Origin: DATMRF01 sp035566435
GTDB taxonomy: Bacteria > Verrucomicrobiota > Verrucomicrobiia > Limisphaerales > UBA8199
Direction: 5' to 3'
DNA: 63,540 nucleotides
NCBI GenBank assembly: GCA_035566435.1
Contig: DATMRF010000119.1
Coordinates: 1 to 63,540, forward strand
The notes beneath the pieces were generated by a model, which had not been told where the DNA came from, made no database searches, and saw only the letters and a program-made list of their open reading frames with translations. The translations under genes were made by a program, and so were the position numbers. Positions 23,248 through 33,258 of this stretch are shown here, piece by piece. The stretch's first letter is position 1; every line of letters starts with the position of its first letter.

Positions 23248-25641
23248 ATGGACACGCCTGAAACGCGCAACGCAGATGATTCGTGGTTGACCGCCGGTCG
23301 TTTCGCCCTGCTGTTGGGTCTGCTCGTAGTTGCCGCTTTCCCCGGCGTGCTGCTGAAAGGCCAGACATTCACCATCAGAGATTTTAGCATATTCAGCTAC
23401 CCGGTGGCCTTTTTTCATCGGGAAATCTTTTGGCGTGGGGAGCTGCCGCTGTGGAACCCGTTGAGCTTCTGCGGGGTGCCGTTCCTGGCCCAGTGGAACA
23501 CCATGACACTGTACCCGGGCACGCTTATTTACCTGCTGCTGCCGTTGTGGTGGTCGTTGTCGCTTTTCTGTTTGGCGCACCTGTTCTGGGGCGGGTTGGG
23601 GATGTATTTCCTCGCGCGGAGTTGGACGGCGAACAGTTTGGCGGCGGCGCTCGCAGGCGTGTTGTTTTCATTCAACGGACTGACACTGAATTCTCTAATG
23701 TGGCCGAGTCACATCGCAACGTTCAGTTGGTTGCCGTTGGTGCTGTGGCTGGCGCCGCAGGGTTGGCAGCAAGGTGGTCGAAAACTTTACTGGGCGATAC
23801 TTGCAGGAACGATGCAAATGCTGGCCGGGGGGCCGGAGACAATTCTGCTCACATGGGTGATTTTATTTCTACTCGCCTGCGGGGACTGGATGAATGCGCG
23901 TAAACCTAAACAAAAGGACCACGGCCAGCAGGCTGCGCCTCTTGGGGAGGGCGAGCGTCCCCGCGAGCCCCGGAGCCCGGAGGAGCAGGGCTCGCGGGGA
24001 CGCTCGCCCTCCCGAACAGGAGGTGCGTCGCGGAGGCAAATAACTCTGCGGTTTGCGGGACTAGTGCTGTTGGTGGGTTTGATTTGTGCCGCGCAAGTGC
24101 TGCCCTTTTTGGAACTGGTGACGCATTCGGAGCGTGACAGCCAGTACAGTGCAATTTCACCCGATTGGTCGATGCCGATTTGGGGCTGGGCCAATTTTCT
24201 GGTGCCTTTGTTCCATACTGTGGCGACATCGCAGAAGATCACTTTCCAGATTGGCCAGTACTGGACCTCCTCATATTATGCCGGCATCGGGACAGTTCTT
24301 TTAATGGCAGTGGCTGTGCGACGAGTGCCCGAGTGGCGAGTGCGCCTGCTGGCGATCCTGGTGTTTCTGTGCCTGGTGTTGGCATTGGGAGATCGGGGGC
24401 TGCTTTATCGGGGCTTGCGCGCCTGTTTTCCGGGAATCGGATTTGTCCGGTACCCGGTGAAATTTGTCATTCTGGTTTCGGCGCTGGCTCCCCTGCTGGG
24501 GGGAGTGGGGTTTGCGGCATTAACAAGGGGAGGTGAGCAAAAGCTCGGCAGGTTCGAATGGGTTTGCGCAATTGTGATGATCGGGATGATCGGGATGATT
24601 ATCGGCCTGGAAAAGCGCTCGCCGATGCTCGCTGGCGCTTGGCCGAACACCTTGCGGAACGGGCTGGCCAGGGCGGCATTCTTGGGGCTGTGCCTGCTCT
24701 GCATCGCTGTGTTTTTGAGCTCGCAAGGGCGGCGCCGAATCTTATGCGGGTGCCTGCTGCTGACGTTCACCTGGTTAGATTTTGTGACTCATGAGCCAAC
24801 ACAGAATCCGACCATGCCCCCTCAGGCTTACGCTCCGGATTTGGTCAGAACGCAGTTGAAACCGCAGGAACTGCCACGCCTCGGTGAGGCGCGTATAATG
24901 CTGAGCCCAGCCGCCGAGGAAACACTCAGGCTGTACTCGCTGCCGGATTTGGAACAGCATTACTGGGTGCATCGGCTGGCTGCGTTCCCTGATTGCAACC
25001 TGTTGGATGCAGTGCCACAGGCCTACGGAATGTTCTCGCTGGCTCCGGGACCCATAGCAAATCTTGCAAACCTGCCGTACGTGCGAACGAATCTGGATTT
25101 TTCCACGGCCATGGATTTCATGGGAGTTTCACTGACAACGAAACCCGGCATGCTGTTCGACTGGACGGCGCGGCCGACAGCCATGCCGCTGGTCACTGCG
25201 GGACAGGCCCCGGTCTTCGCGGAGGATCAAACCGTGATTGACGCGTTTTTCCAGACCAATACGGACTTGCGCCAAACCGTCTTTTTGCCTTCGGACGCGC
25301 GGGGAGTGGTCGGCGCCAAACGGTGCGCTGAGGCGCACGTGTTGGGTGCCAAATTTGAGAACCAAAAGGTCGAGATCGAGACCACAGCTCCGGCGGCGAG
25401 CCTCGTGGTGGTTTCGCAATCCTGGTACCCGGTTTGGAAAGCCTACATCGATGGAAAGCCGGCAAAGCTTTGGCGCGCCAATTACGCTTTTCAGGCGCTG
25501 GAGGTGCCCGCTGGTACGCACAACATCGAATTGCGCTATCAGGACCGGGCATTTCAGGCGGGCATGGTGCTCTCGTTTATTGGGACGGCCTGGGTTTTCG
25601 TCAGGTTTACCGGGAGTCGGCACCGCCGCGAAGGCGCCTAG
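23248..25641 (+). CDS. YfhO-type multi-pass membrane protein, tandem copy 1
   Basis: A 797-residue, many-pass protein with the YfhO C-terminal signature (WYPVWKAYIDGKPAKLW, NYAFQALEVPAGTHNIELRY). The N-terminal half has RDFSIFSYPVAFFHR and LPLWNPLSFCGVPFLAQWN, the usual first large loop with acidic and aromatic residues. I start at ATG 23248 (MDTPETRNADDSW); the upstream frame has no support. It is a close paralogue of the next gene. A cytoplasmic or periplasmic loop at about 233-255 is encoded by a perfect 26-bp inverted repeat and is Glu/Arg/Pro-rich. Role inferred as lipid-linked glycan or teichoic-like polymer modification. Confidence 0.82.
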   Translation: MDTPETRNADDSWLTAGRFALLLGLLVVAAFPGVLLKGQTFTIRDFSIFSYPVAFFHREIFWRGELPLWNPLSFCGVPFLAQWNTMTLYPGTLIYLLLPLWWSLSLFCLAHLFWGGLGMYFLARSWTANSLAAALAGVLFSFNGLTLNSLMWPSHIATFSWLPLVLWLAPQGWQQGGRKLYWAILAGTMQMLAGGPETILLTWVILFLLACGDWMNARKPKQKDHGQQAAPLGEGERPREPRSPEEQGSRGRSPSRTGGASRRQITLRFAGLVLLVGLICAAQVLPFLELVTHSERDSQYSAISPDWSMPIWGWANFLVPLFHTVATSQKITFQIGQYWTSSYYAGIGTVLLMAVAVRRVPEWRVRLLAILVFLCLVLALGDRGLLYRGLRACFPGIGFVRYPVKFVILVSALAPLLGGVGFAALTRGGEQKLGRFEWVCAIVMIGMIGMIIGLEKRSPMLAGAWPNTLRNGLARAAFLGLCLLCIAVFLSSQGRRRILCGCLLLTFTWLDFVTHEPTQNPTMPPQAYAPDLVRTQLKPQELPRLGEARIMLSPAAEETLRLYSLPDLEQHYWVHRLAAFPDCNLLDAVPQAYGMFSLAPGPIANLANLPYVRTNLDFSTAMDFMGVSLTTKPGMLFDWTARPTAMPLVTAGQAPVFAEDQTVIDAFFQTNTDLRQTVFLPSDARGVVGAKRCAEAHVLGAKFENQKVEIETTAPAASLVVVSQSWYPVWKAYIDGKPAKLWRANYAFQALEVPAGTHNIELRYQDRAFQAGMVLSFIGTAWVFVRFTGSRHRREGA
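23945..24013. repeat. Perfect 26-bp inverted repeat inserted in frame in YfhO-type copy 1
   Basis: The left arm 23945-23970 begins GGGAGGGCGAGCG. The right arm 23988-24013 is its exact reverse complement, with a 17-base spacer. On the coding strand it yields GEGERPREP...GSRGRSPS. It is a REP/MITE-like palindrome in an otherwise conserved membrane protein. Confidence 0.88.
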
Positions 25642-25793
25642 CCAAGCGAGCCGATGAAATGGGTCGCTCGCCTTGCAAAAAGTCCGTGTCCTGCTAAAGC
25701 TCACTGGCATGAGACCACAAGTTCATGCCCGCAAACGAATGGCTCCACGTCCCTTGAGCTCCCTCGGCATTTGGTGCTGAGTTTACAGCAAGC

Positions 25794-28208
25794 ATGTTTT
25801 CTGTGCGGACAGAACCGGTCCTTCACAAGGTCAAGATCGAGCCAAACCTCGACGTTGGCTGGTTAACGCCGGGTCGCTTTGCGTTATTGCTGGCGGCGCT
25901 GGTCTTGCTCACTTTTCCCGGCATAGTCTTCGGAACGCGCACATTTGTCTTCCGGGATTATGGTCTGTTCAGCTACCCCGTGGCCTTTTTCCACCGCCAA
26001 TGCTTTTGGCGCGGGGAGCTGCCACTGTGGAATCCGTTGAACTACTGCGGGGTCCCCTTCCTGGCGCAGTGGAACACCATGACGCTTTATCCGGGCTCGC
26101 TCATCTACCTGCTGCTGCCCCTGCCCTGGTCGTTGTCATTCTTCTGTCTGGCACATGTGTTTTGGGGCGGGCTGGGAATGTATTTTCTAGCCCGTGATTG
26201 GACCAACCATCGGCTGGCGGCCAGCCTTGCGGGAGTCGTCTATGCGTTTAATGGCCTGACGTTGAATTTTCTAATGTGGCCCAGTCACGTGGCGACGTTC
26301 AGTTGGCTGCCCTGGATGGTTTGGCTGGTGCCGCAAGGCTGGCGGCATGGAGGGAAGCAGGTTTTGTGGGGGAGCATGGCAGGGGTGATGCAAATGCTGG
26401 CCGGGGGACCGGAAACAATCCTGCTGACCTGGGTCCTTTTGTTTGCGCTAGCCTGTGGAGACTGGATGAACGCGCGTAAACGCGGACAAGAGGACCACAG
26501 CCAGGAGGCGCAGCCTGTTCCGGAGGGCGAGCATCTTCGCGAGCCCTATTCGTGCGGGATCCAGGGCTCGCAGGGACGCTCGCCCTCCCAAACAGGAGGT
26601 GCCTTGCGGACACTGATAGCGTTGCGACTTGCGGGGATGGCGTTGTTGGTCGCGCTGATCTGTGCGGCGCAACTGCTGCCGTTCCTGGAGCTCCTGGCCC
26701 ATTCACAGCGTGACCGCAGCTACGGCTCGGCCTCCCACGATTGGTCGATTCCATTTTGGGGATGGGCAAATTTCTTGGTGCCGTTGTTTCGAACCTCGCC
26801 CACGCACCAGGGGGTTTTCCTGCAAAACGGCCAGTACTGGACCTCGTCGTATTATGCAGGGATTGGAACCATTCTGCTCATGGCGGCCGCCGTGCGGCGA
26901 GTCCGGGACTGGCGGGTGCGTTTACTGGCGGGCCTTGGGTTTCTGGGCCTGCTGCTGGGGTGGGGCGATGCCACTGAGCTCTACCGTGTTTTGCGCTTCT
27001 GCTTCCCCGGTCTTGGGTTTGTGCGGTACCCGGTGAAATTTGTGATCCTGGTTTTGGCGGTCTCGCCATTGCTGGCAGCGTGCGGCTTGCAAGCCTTGAC
27101 CTCGGTTGCTTCCCGAACCCGCCGCTTTGAATGGATCTGCGGGGCGGTGCTCCTATGCATGATTGGAGTCATTATCGCAGTGGATTGGAGAACTCCTATG
27201 CCCAGTGGAGACTGGCGAGCCAAGTTCCAAAACGGGCTGTCCCGGGCAGGTTTCCTGGTTTTGGTTTTCATTCTGGTCACCTGGTTCTTGCGTTCCAGAG
27301 GCCGCCGCCGAATCCTGTGGGGCGGCCTGCTCCTGGGAGCCTTTTGGCTTGATTTAGTCACCCAGGTTCCGACCCAGAACCCGACGGCCAGGGGTTCGGT
27401 TTATTCCCCGGGCTGGGCCAGGCAACAACTTCAGTGGAGCCCGCAACCGGAGTTTGGCCGGTCGCGGGTAATGGTCGGCGCCGCTGCGCAGGAAACGCTC
27501 AAGCAAAGCTGGCTCTCAAACGTGGAGCAAAACTATTTGCGGAACCGGCGGGCTATGGAGGTCGATTGCAATTTGCTGGACGATGTGCCGCATGTGGACG
27601 GCTTTTTTTCGCTGGTTCCGCGGGAGACCTACCAGATCACCGACTTGGCGTGCGGGAAGCAGAACCGGGCTCCTGAGAGCTTGCTGGATTTCCTGGGTGT
27701 ATCGGAAGTGACAGCGCCCGGCGCGCTGACCGAGTGGACGCCGCGTCGGAGTTTCATGCCCCTGCTCACTTCCGGGCAGCGAGTCGTCTTTGCCGACGAG
27801 GAAACCACGCTTTCAGCACTTCGAGAGACCAACCTCGATCTGCGGCAGGTTGTTTTCCTGCCGCTAGAAGCCCGTGGAACAGTCAATGTCATTCAGCCCG
27901 CGACCGCCGCCGTGAGCAAATTGGGACTCGGCAACCAGAAAATTTCCTTCGACGCGGACTGCTCTGCTTCGACGGTGATGGTCGTTTCTCAGGCCTTTTA
28001 CGCCCCTTGGAAGGCGTATGTGGATGACCGTCAAGTGAAGATCTGGCGCGCAAATTTTGCCTTCCAGGCCTTGTCCATCCCCGCCGGGCACCATCAAGTC
28101 GTGTTGCGATATGAAGACGGAACTTTTCTCGCCGGCGGCATTCTTTCCAGCGTTGGAATTATCGTCTGGTTCGGCCTCTGGCGGGCGAAAAAACTCCGCA
28201 TATCCTAA
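25794..28208 (+). CDS. YfhO-type multi-pass membrane protein, tandem copy 2
   Basis: An 804-residue paralogue of the preceding gene, 152 bases downstream. Long stretches match: FSYPVAFFHR, LWNPLNYCGVPFLAQWN, QMLAGGPETILLTWV, and the C-terminal WKAYVDDRQVKIWRANFAF. It carries the same palindrome-derived insert at the same place (about 243-265), here with mismatched arms. The insertion therefore probably predates the duplication, or copy 1 was later repaired by conversion. The two may modify different acceptors. The start at ATG 25794 gives a short hydrophilic N-terminus before the first membrane segment. Confidence 0.82.
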   Translation: MFSVRTEPVLHKVKIEPNLDVGWLTPGRFALLLAALVLLTFPGIVFGTRTFVFRDYGLFSYPVAFFHRQCFWRGELPLWNPLNYCGVPFLAQWNTMTLYPGSLIYLLLPLPWSLSFFCLAHVFWGGLGMYFLARDWTNHRLAASLAGVVYAFNGLTLNFLMWPSHVATFSWLPWMVWLVPQGWRHGGKQVLWGSMAGVMQMLAGGPETILLTWVLLFALACGDWMNARKRGQEDHSQEAQPVPEGEHLREPYSCGIQGSQGRSPSQTGGALRTLIALRLAGMALLVALICAAQLLPFLELLAHSQRDRSYGSASHDWSIPFWGWANFLVPLFRTSPTHQGVFLQNGQYWTSSYYAGIGTILLMAAAVRRVRDWRVRLLAGLGFLGLLLGWGDATELYRVLRFCFPGLGFVRYPVKFVILVLAVSPLLAACGLQALTSVASRTRRFEWICGAVLLCMIGVIIAVDWRTPMPSGDWRAKFQNGLSRAGFLVLVFILVTWFLRSRGRRRILWGGLLLGAFWLDLVTQVPTQNPTARGSVYSPGWARQQLQWSPQPEFGRSRVMVGAAAQETLKQSWLSNVEQNYLRNRRAMEVDCNLLDDVPHVDGFFSLVPRETYQITDLACGKQNRAPESLLDFLGVSEVTAPGALTEWTPRRSFMPLLTSGQRVVFADEETTLSALRETNLDLRQVVFLPLEARGTVNVIQPATAAVSKLGLGNQKISFDADCSASTVMVVSQAFYAPWKAYVDDRQVKIWRANFAFQALSIPAGHHQVVLRYEDGTFLAGGILSSVGIIVWFGLWRAKKLRIS
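26522..26589. repeat. Degenerate inverted repeat in frame in YfhO-type copy 2
   Basis: The arms GGAGGGCGAGCAT...GCGAGCCC (26522-26546) and GGGCTCGCAGG...CGCCCTCC (26564-26588) correspond to the palindrome in copy 1 but have several mismatches. It encodes GEHLREP...GSQGRSPS. Confidence 0.8.
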
Positions 28209-28286
28209 GGGCGCGAGTGCCAACCATAGCAAGACTGACAAGCACAGCTTAGTCTGGCTGTCTCGGGCACTCAGGAGCATCCAACC

Positions 28287-29384
28287 CTAAACCAGCAGCT
28301 TGCCCGAGTTTCGCCCAGAAAGCGGTGCACCAATCGAGCCTTGCCGTGGATGCGTGTGACGGGAGCTTTGGCTTTCTGGAGCCAGGGCCAAGGTTTCTTG
28401 CAACTCTGCATAGGCCGGCCGTTCCGTGCCTTGATCGCCGGCGCGTTCGTATTCCAGGTGCGTCGTCTCGTCGATAATGTATTCAGGGCGCTTCTTGATT
28501 TCATCGAACAAGCTGCCGATGTAATGACCCAGGATTCCGATCGTCAGGAGTTGGACCCCGCCAAAATAGATCACAACCAGGACCAAGGAGGTCCAGCCTG
28601 AGACCAAATATTGCGGGTTCAAGATTTTGTTGAAGACGAGCCACAACGAAAGCAGCAACCCCCCCACGACGGACAAAAAACCGAAGGTCGTCGCGACCTG
28701 TAAGGGTTTTTTTGAGAAGTAAAAAATCCCGGTGGAGGCAAACCGGAGCATTTTTTTCAAAGAGTATTTGGTGGACCCTGCGCAGCGCGGATCGCGCTCG
28801 TAAGAAAAAGGAGTCTGCTTGAATCCCACCCAACTTATCAGCCCGCGAATGTACTTGTTGTTCTCCTGCAAATTGTTGAACGCATTGATGATCTTGCGAT
28901 CAATCACCCGAAAGTCCCCGGTGTTCACGGGAAGCGGCACCTCAGACAATTTGTTCAACACGAGGTAAAACAAATGTGCCGTGGCACGTTTGAAGATTGT
29001 CTCGCCCTTCCGCTTTTTCCTCACCCCGTACACGACATTGGAGCCAGTGGCCATCAATTGCTGAATCATGTCCGGGATGACCTCGGGGGGGTCCTGGAGA
29101 TCCGCGTCGATAATGACCGCCAGGTCTCCCCGACAGTATTTGATTCCCGCGCTAACCGCGGGCTGGTGCCCGAAATTCCGGGAAAACCTGATGAGATTCA
29201 CTCGAAGGTCTTTTTGAGCTAACTCCGTAAGAACGGCCTGGGTGCCATCCGTGCTGCCGTCATCGATGAAAACAAGTTCGTACTCGATGCCCTCCTGCCG
29301 GCTCAGCACCTTGGAGAGCCGCCCATAGGTGTGGTTGAGCACCTTCTCTTCATTGAAGCAAGGTATGATCACTGATATTAGCAT
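28287..29384 (-). CDS. GT2 glycosyltransferase, polyprenyl-phosphate type (GtrB/ArnC-like)
   Basis: A 365-residue family 2 glycosyltransferase with GT-A motifs SVIIPCFNEE, FIDDGSTDGT and DADLQDPPE (metal-binding D-x-D). Two membrane helices follow at about 235-255 and 265-290. This matches enzymes that load a sugar onto undecaprenyl phosphate for flipping and use by GT-C transferases, of which several lie nearby. I start at ATG 29384, seven bases inside the preceding gene (ATGCTAA overlap), indicating translational coupling; the frame upstream is not needed. The tail after the helices has an unusual 60-residue extension with no motif. Confidence 0.9.
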   Translation of the reverse strand: MLISVIIPCFNEEKVLNHTYGRLSKVLSRQEGIEYELVFIDDGSTDGTQAVLTELAQKDLRVNLIRFSRNFGHQPAVSAGIKYCRGDLAVIIDADLQDPPEVIPDMIQQLMATGSNVVYGVRKKRKGETIFKRATAHLFYLVLNKLSEVPLPVNTGDFRVIDRKIINAFNNLQENNKYIRGLISWVGFKQTPFSYERDPRCAGSTKYSLKKMLRFASTGIFYFSKKPLQVATTFGFLSVVGGLLLSLWLVFNKILNPQYLVSGWTSLVLVVIYFGGVQLLTIGILGHYIGSLFDEIKKRPEYIIDETTHLEYERAGDQGTERPAYAELQETLALAPESQSSRHTHPRQGSIGAPLSGRNSGKLLV

Positions 29385-30202
29385 AGTAGTTTTGAATAAA
29401 TGTTTCTCAGGACACACCATTGGAACGAAAGCAGGTATGCCAGGCTGGCATCGACAAGGTTGACTCGATAAAAGGCTTCACTACGCACAGCCCGCACAAA
29501 CTGACGAAAATACGCGGCCTGACGAAGGCCGATGCTTGCAGTTGCCGCCCCCTCTGCCAGACGGAACGAAGCGAGGTAGTCCTGGTCGATGAAGGCATCC
29601 CCATGTTTGAGCAACTCGGACCACAAAGAAAGGTCGCTGAGGTAGGGATTCGAAGTGTCGCACATTTTGGTCCTGGCAAGGACCCCCCTGCGGAACAACC
29701 CGACAACGGGTTCTCCGATAAGGTTTGAACCGCAGCGGATCGAGCGGCGAATCAGTTTTTCGCCACGGACAACCCCTGGTCCAAAAGGGAATCTTCGGCG
29801 GAGCACCGTTTCGCCGCGCTCATCGATCACGAGGCGATTACAGATTGTTAACACCACCCGCGAATTTGAGTGATTCTCAAGGACTTCGGCCTGGCGAGCA
29901 AGGCACTCCGGGCTTAAGATATCGTCCTGGCACAACAATTTGACATATTTGCCATGAGCACAGGACAGTGCTTTGTTCCAATTCCGTCCCATCCCCAGAT
30001 TAGAGTCGTTCTGAATTAGCCTGATTCTCGAATCGGAGAAGGTTCTAATAATCGACACCGTTTCGTCGCTTGATTTATCATCAAGAACGACGACTTCAAA
30101 GTCACCAAGGGTCTGCCGCAGAACGCTTTCCAGCGTAATGGCGATGAATTTCCGCCCGTTGTAACACGGAATGCAGACACTTATTAAAGGCTTCAGGCCC
30201 AT
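29378..30202 (-). CDS. GT2 family glycosyltransferase
   Basis: A 274-residue soluble GT-A transferase: SVCIPCYNGRKFI, VVLDDKSSDET, NLGMGRNWNKAL and LCQDDILSPE as the D-x-D-like site. The ATG at 30202 has a GAGGAA ribosome site four bases upstream, so I prefer it to the much longer open frame. No membrane segments. Its stop overlaps the start of the polyprenyl-phosphate transferase, so both enzymes are made from one message. It is probably involved in building an O-antigen or exopolysaccharide unit. Donor sugar unknown. Confidence 0.88.
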   Translation of the reverse strand: MGLKPLISVCIPCYNGRKFIAITLESVLRQTLGDFEVVVLDDKSSDETVSIIRTFSDSRIRLIQNDSNLGMGRNWNKALSCAHGKYVKLLCQDDILSPECLARQAEVLENHSNSRVVLTICNRLVIDERGETVLRRRFPFGPGVVRGEKLIRRSIRCGSNLIGEPVVGLFRRGVLARTKMCDTSNPYLSDLSLWSELLKHGDAFIDQDYLASFRLAEGAATASIGLRQAAYFRQFVRAVRSEAFYRVNLVDASLAYLLSFQWCVLRNIYSKLLC

Positions 30203-30533
30203 GATTTCCTCGAGATTTCTCAGGTTGTGATCAACGCAGAAGCTTGAAAGATGCCAAGCAGGCGAGTACCAAGTGCTTAATTTCGGATCCACACGCTTCG
30301 CTCGATTCCTGGAGCGACCAGGGAAGACGACCTCGATGTTGACTCCCACGGACGAGTCTCTATGTTGGCGCGCATGATGTTGAGTCGGAAAGTAATCACG
30401 CTTTGCGCGAAGGATAAAAAGAGCACGGAAGAGCAATTATTCATCTGATGCGAACGCGGATGCGCGGATGCGCAGCAAAGAGCCCGGTGCAGGGCGTTTT
30501 CTGGGCTTATAACCCACGACTGATGGTATCACT
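30203..30533. other. Divergent intergenic region
   Basis: 331 bases between the GT2 pair and the FkbM gene. It must hold promoters in both directions. I see no repeat or clear motif. Confidence 0.4.
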
Positions 30534-31454
30534 ATGATCTTCCAGTTATTGAAGGCCGGTTTGCGATGTTTTCCCCAGACGTTCCCGGAATTCGTTTACA
30601 GCGTGATTCTGCGTCCAAAGCCGCTGCGAGCCATTGCCAACTCTATTCTGAAGTGGGGTGTGCCGGAGAAGCTCAAAATTGGCAGTAACTTCTTGATGCT
30701 CAACAAGAACGACCCCGTGTTGGGTCCTGCCCTTGCGCTAGGGATCTATGAAAAATCAGAACAAGATATATTTAGTGACTTTTGCAGGGAGGGAATGACC
30801 GTCATCGACGTGGGCGCGAACGTTGGACTTTACACACTGCTGGCTGCGGAAAAGGTCGGAAAGAACGGCAGGGTAATCTCGATTGAGCCGGATCCGGAGA
30901 GTCACTCGTACCTGGCTCGCACTGTTGACCTAAACCACCTGACCCAAGTGCGGACTCTCCAGGTGGCCGCAGGCCATCGCGAACAAGAAATTGACCTCTT
31001 TCTTTCCTCTGACAACAAGGCCGATTCGAGGATTTATGATGCGACAGGGAAGCGTCCAACGATCAAAGTCCAAATGAAGACCTTGGATACAATAGTGGGT
31101 GAACTAGACACCAAAAGAGTGGATCTTATCAAGATGGATGTTCAGGGTGCGGAAGGGCTCGCTCTGCAGGGGATGACGCGGCTGCTCGAACAAAGCCCTG
31201 AACTCATCATGTTCCTGGAGTTCTGGCCGTGGGGCATGACTCAAATCGGAACCGACCCAGCGTGGTTCCTTAGGGAATTGGTCAAGTTGGACTTCAGAAT
31301 TCAGAAACTCGACGAAGATAAGAGCCAGCTGGTGGCGGTTGATGACATCTCCAAGTTGCTTGCCGACCACCAGGGCCTCCAGTACGCGAGCATAGGAATG
31401 CACCGGAGCCACGCCAACCTCGTTTGCCAGAGAGTCCGCAAGCCGGCTTCGTAG
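30534..31454 (+). CDS. FkbM family SAM-dependent methyltransferase
   Basis: A 306-residue class I methyltransferase. The SAM-binding glycine motif is VIDVGANVGLYTLL at about 90-103, followed by the acidic ribose-binding SIEPDPES and the FkbM segment VDLIKMDVQGAE near 200-211. FkbM relatives O-methylate sugars or polyketides. Placement between glycosyltransferases suggests methylation of a polysaccharide residue, often a chain-capping step. The start ATG at 30534 is preceded by weak ribosome-site sequence. The N-terminal 50 residues are basic and may contact membrane or a partner, which is speculative. Confidence 0.88.
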   Translation: MIFQLLKAGLRCFPQTFPEFVYSVILRPKPLRAIANSILKWGVPEKLKIGSNFLMLNKNDPVLGPALALGIYEKSEQDIFSDFCREGMTVIDVGANVGLYTLLAAEKVGKNGRVISIEPDPESHSYLARTVDLNHLTQVRTLQVAAGHREQEIDLFLSSDNKADSRIYDATGKRPTIKVQMKTLDTIVGELDTKRVDLIKMDVQGAEGLALQGMTRLLEQSPELIMFLEFWPWGMTQIGTDPAWFLRELVKLDFRIQKLDEDKSQLVAVDDISKLLADHQGLQYASIGMHRSHANLVCQRVRKPAS

Positions 31455-31494
31455 CTTCTCTCCCGGGAAATTCCCTCGAGAGGAGTACCTGTCC

Positions 31495-33258
31495 TTACTC
31501 GGTTCCCAGACGGTAACCTGAGAACCGCAAGACCGGAAGGTTCTCAAACCAGTTCACTGGCATCGAGATAGGGGTTTCCAGATGCTGGGTATCTGTCGCC
31601 GTGGCCGCGAGTAGGGCCGTGAGTTGCGCCCCCCAATGTGAAAAGTATGGGCCAAGCCACCACCTGGTGGGCAGGGCGGGCGGCAAAGGCAACGCGGAGG
31701 CCAAGGTGTCACGAGACCCGATCCCGAATTGGCCAACCACCCACACGGCCCCCCCTTTTTGCAGGGTGTCCAAGGCTTGAGCCAAGACCGGCGCGATCGA
31801 GTTTGTCGTATTCAGCATTGGCCACACCAGGTCCAAACGGTGCACTTCATGTGACGGGATCGGCGGGAGGGTTTGCCATTTGGCCTGGCCATGGTAATAC
31901 CGGCCGAACGTAATGCCCTCCCAGGCGCTCTGGACAACAATCAGGTCCCTGCTGGCCGCTTTTTTCTCCAAGACGGCGGCGATCACGTCCACGTTGCTTC
32001 GACGACTATGAGCCTCCTCCCAAATCCCTTTCCAACCCCAAGCCATGATGGCGATAAGAAAACCGACCCGGATCAAGCCCCAGGGGCGCCAAGCCCGCAA
32101 GGTGACCTCGAAAACTGATTCCAGGCAGATCGCGCACAACGTAAGCATGCCCACGTAATACCACGACTGCGTCGAATAATGTAATCTCACCAAAAAGCCC
32201 AGATGCCCAACGACGCCGCCTACCAGGGCTATGACGCCGAACAAGGCGAGGTCCGCGACCCGAGTCTCCGCTGGACCGGCTGGAACAGAGACCGACTCTT
32301 GCATTTGATGGGGAAGCCTGAATCGACCGCTCTGAACACCGACACCGATGCCGACCGCCATTACCACCAAGCCCACCCAAAGCCCTGCCTGGAATCCAGA
32401 AGGCACTGCAGGATGGGCGGTGCTATGAAAGGAAATCGCTTGATTCAGCACCATCAATAAGAAACCGAAATCGAATTGCGGTGCTTGGAACATTGGCATG
32501 AAGGCGGACGCACGTCGGACTGTGGGCAGATAGATGGTGACCGAGGCGACTGAGCCAGCGCCGATTCCTGCAAACACAGCCAACAGGCGCCACTGCCGTC
32601 GCCGCACCACAATCACGGCCGCGCCGAGAAGGATGGCGCCCAGGCATATGGCGTTGTAATACACGCAATGAGCGAATAAAAAGCAAACTCCCGCCGCCAG
32701 CAGGATTCTGGATTTTGACGGCAGTTCCAAAACTCGCCAAACGGTTGCAAAGGTCAAAATCAGGAGGCAAGCGGAAAGACCATAGGCACGGGTTGACGTG
32801 ACGGTGAAAACTACGGCTGGCAAGCTCCCAAGCAAGGCCACGCTGAGCGTGGGGGCACCTCTCCAAACCCATTTGCTGCACAGCCAAAGCGAGCCGAGGA
32901 ACAGGAGCCCGATCAAAAGTCCCAGGACACGGATACTCCCATCGGTTCCCGCCATGCCCAAAAATCCCCACGCGCGCAAGACCAAAACGTAAAGGGGCGG
33001 GAACGATTCGAATTGCGCGTAGCGCCACAGAACCTTCAGCGAAGGCATCTGCGCTATGTTGATGGTGTTGGTTTCATCACGCCACAAAGGCCCAGCATTC
33101 AGCGTGATCAAGAAAAACACCAACGCAACCAACCCAGTCGCCAGGACGGTGGCCAAGACCTCCAATCGGACCCTCTGCGTTGTCGCCACCGGGTTCGGCG
33201 TCGATACTGTTTCCGAAATCGCTTCGGTCTGAGGAGTCATGCAAGTCATTAAGTCCAT
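31495..33258 (-). CDS. Multi-pass membrane protein, GT-C/GT39-like (paralogue A)
   Basis: A 587-residue protein with about ten hydrophobic segments. The first loop after TM1 reads LNAGPLWRDETNTIN, with an acidic pair (D-E) typical of the catalytic loop of GT-C transferases. It is a clear paralogue of the gene at 38.2-39.9 kb, sharing IAQMPSLK, FESFPPL, SIRVLGLLIGLLFLGSLWL, ARSRRSNVD-like and IVVQSAWEGITFGRYY segments. The two lie in opposite orientation about 4.9 kb apart. The 3' end is 40 bases from the convergent FkbM gene. Probably a glycosyltransferase using a lipid-linked sugar. Confidence 0.75.
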   Translation of the reverse strand: MDLMTCMTPQTEAISETVSTPNPVATTQRVRLEVLATVLATGLVALVFFLITLNAGPLWRDETNTINIAQMPSLKVLWRYAQFESFPPLYVLVLRAWGFLGMAGTDGSIRVLGLLIGLLFLGSLWLCSKWVWRGAPTLSVALLGSLPAVVFTVTSTRAYGLSACLLILTFATVWRVLELPSKSRILLAAGVCFLFAHCVYYNAICLGAILLGAAVIVVRRRQWRLLAVFAGIGAGSVASVTIYLPTVRRASAFMPMFQAPQFDFGFLLMVLNQAISFHSTAHPAVPSGFQAGLWVGLVVMAVGIGVGVQSGRFRLPHQMQESVSVPAGPAETRVADLALFGVIALVGGVVGHLGFLVRLHYSTQSWYYVGMLTLCAICLESVFEVTLRAWRPWGLIRVGFLIAIMAWGWKGIWEEAHSRRSNVDVIAAVLEKKAASRDLIVVQSAWEGITFGRYYHGQAKWQTLPPIPSHEVHRLDLVWPMLNTTNSIAPVLAQALDTLQKGGAVWVVGQFGIGSRDTLASALPLPPALPTRWWLGPYFSHWGAQLTALLAATATDTQHLETPISMPVNWFENLPVLRFSGYRLGTE

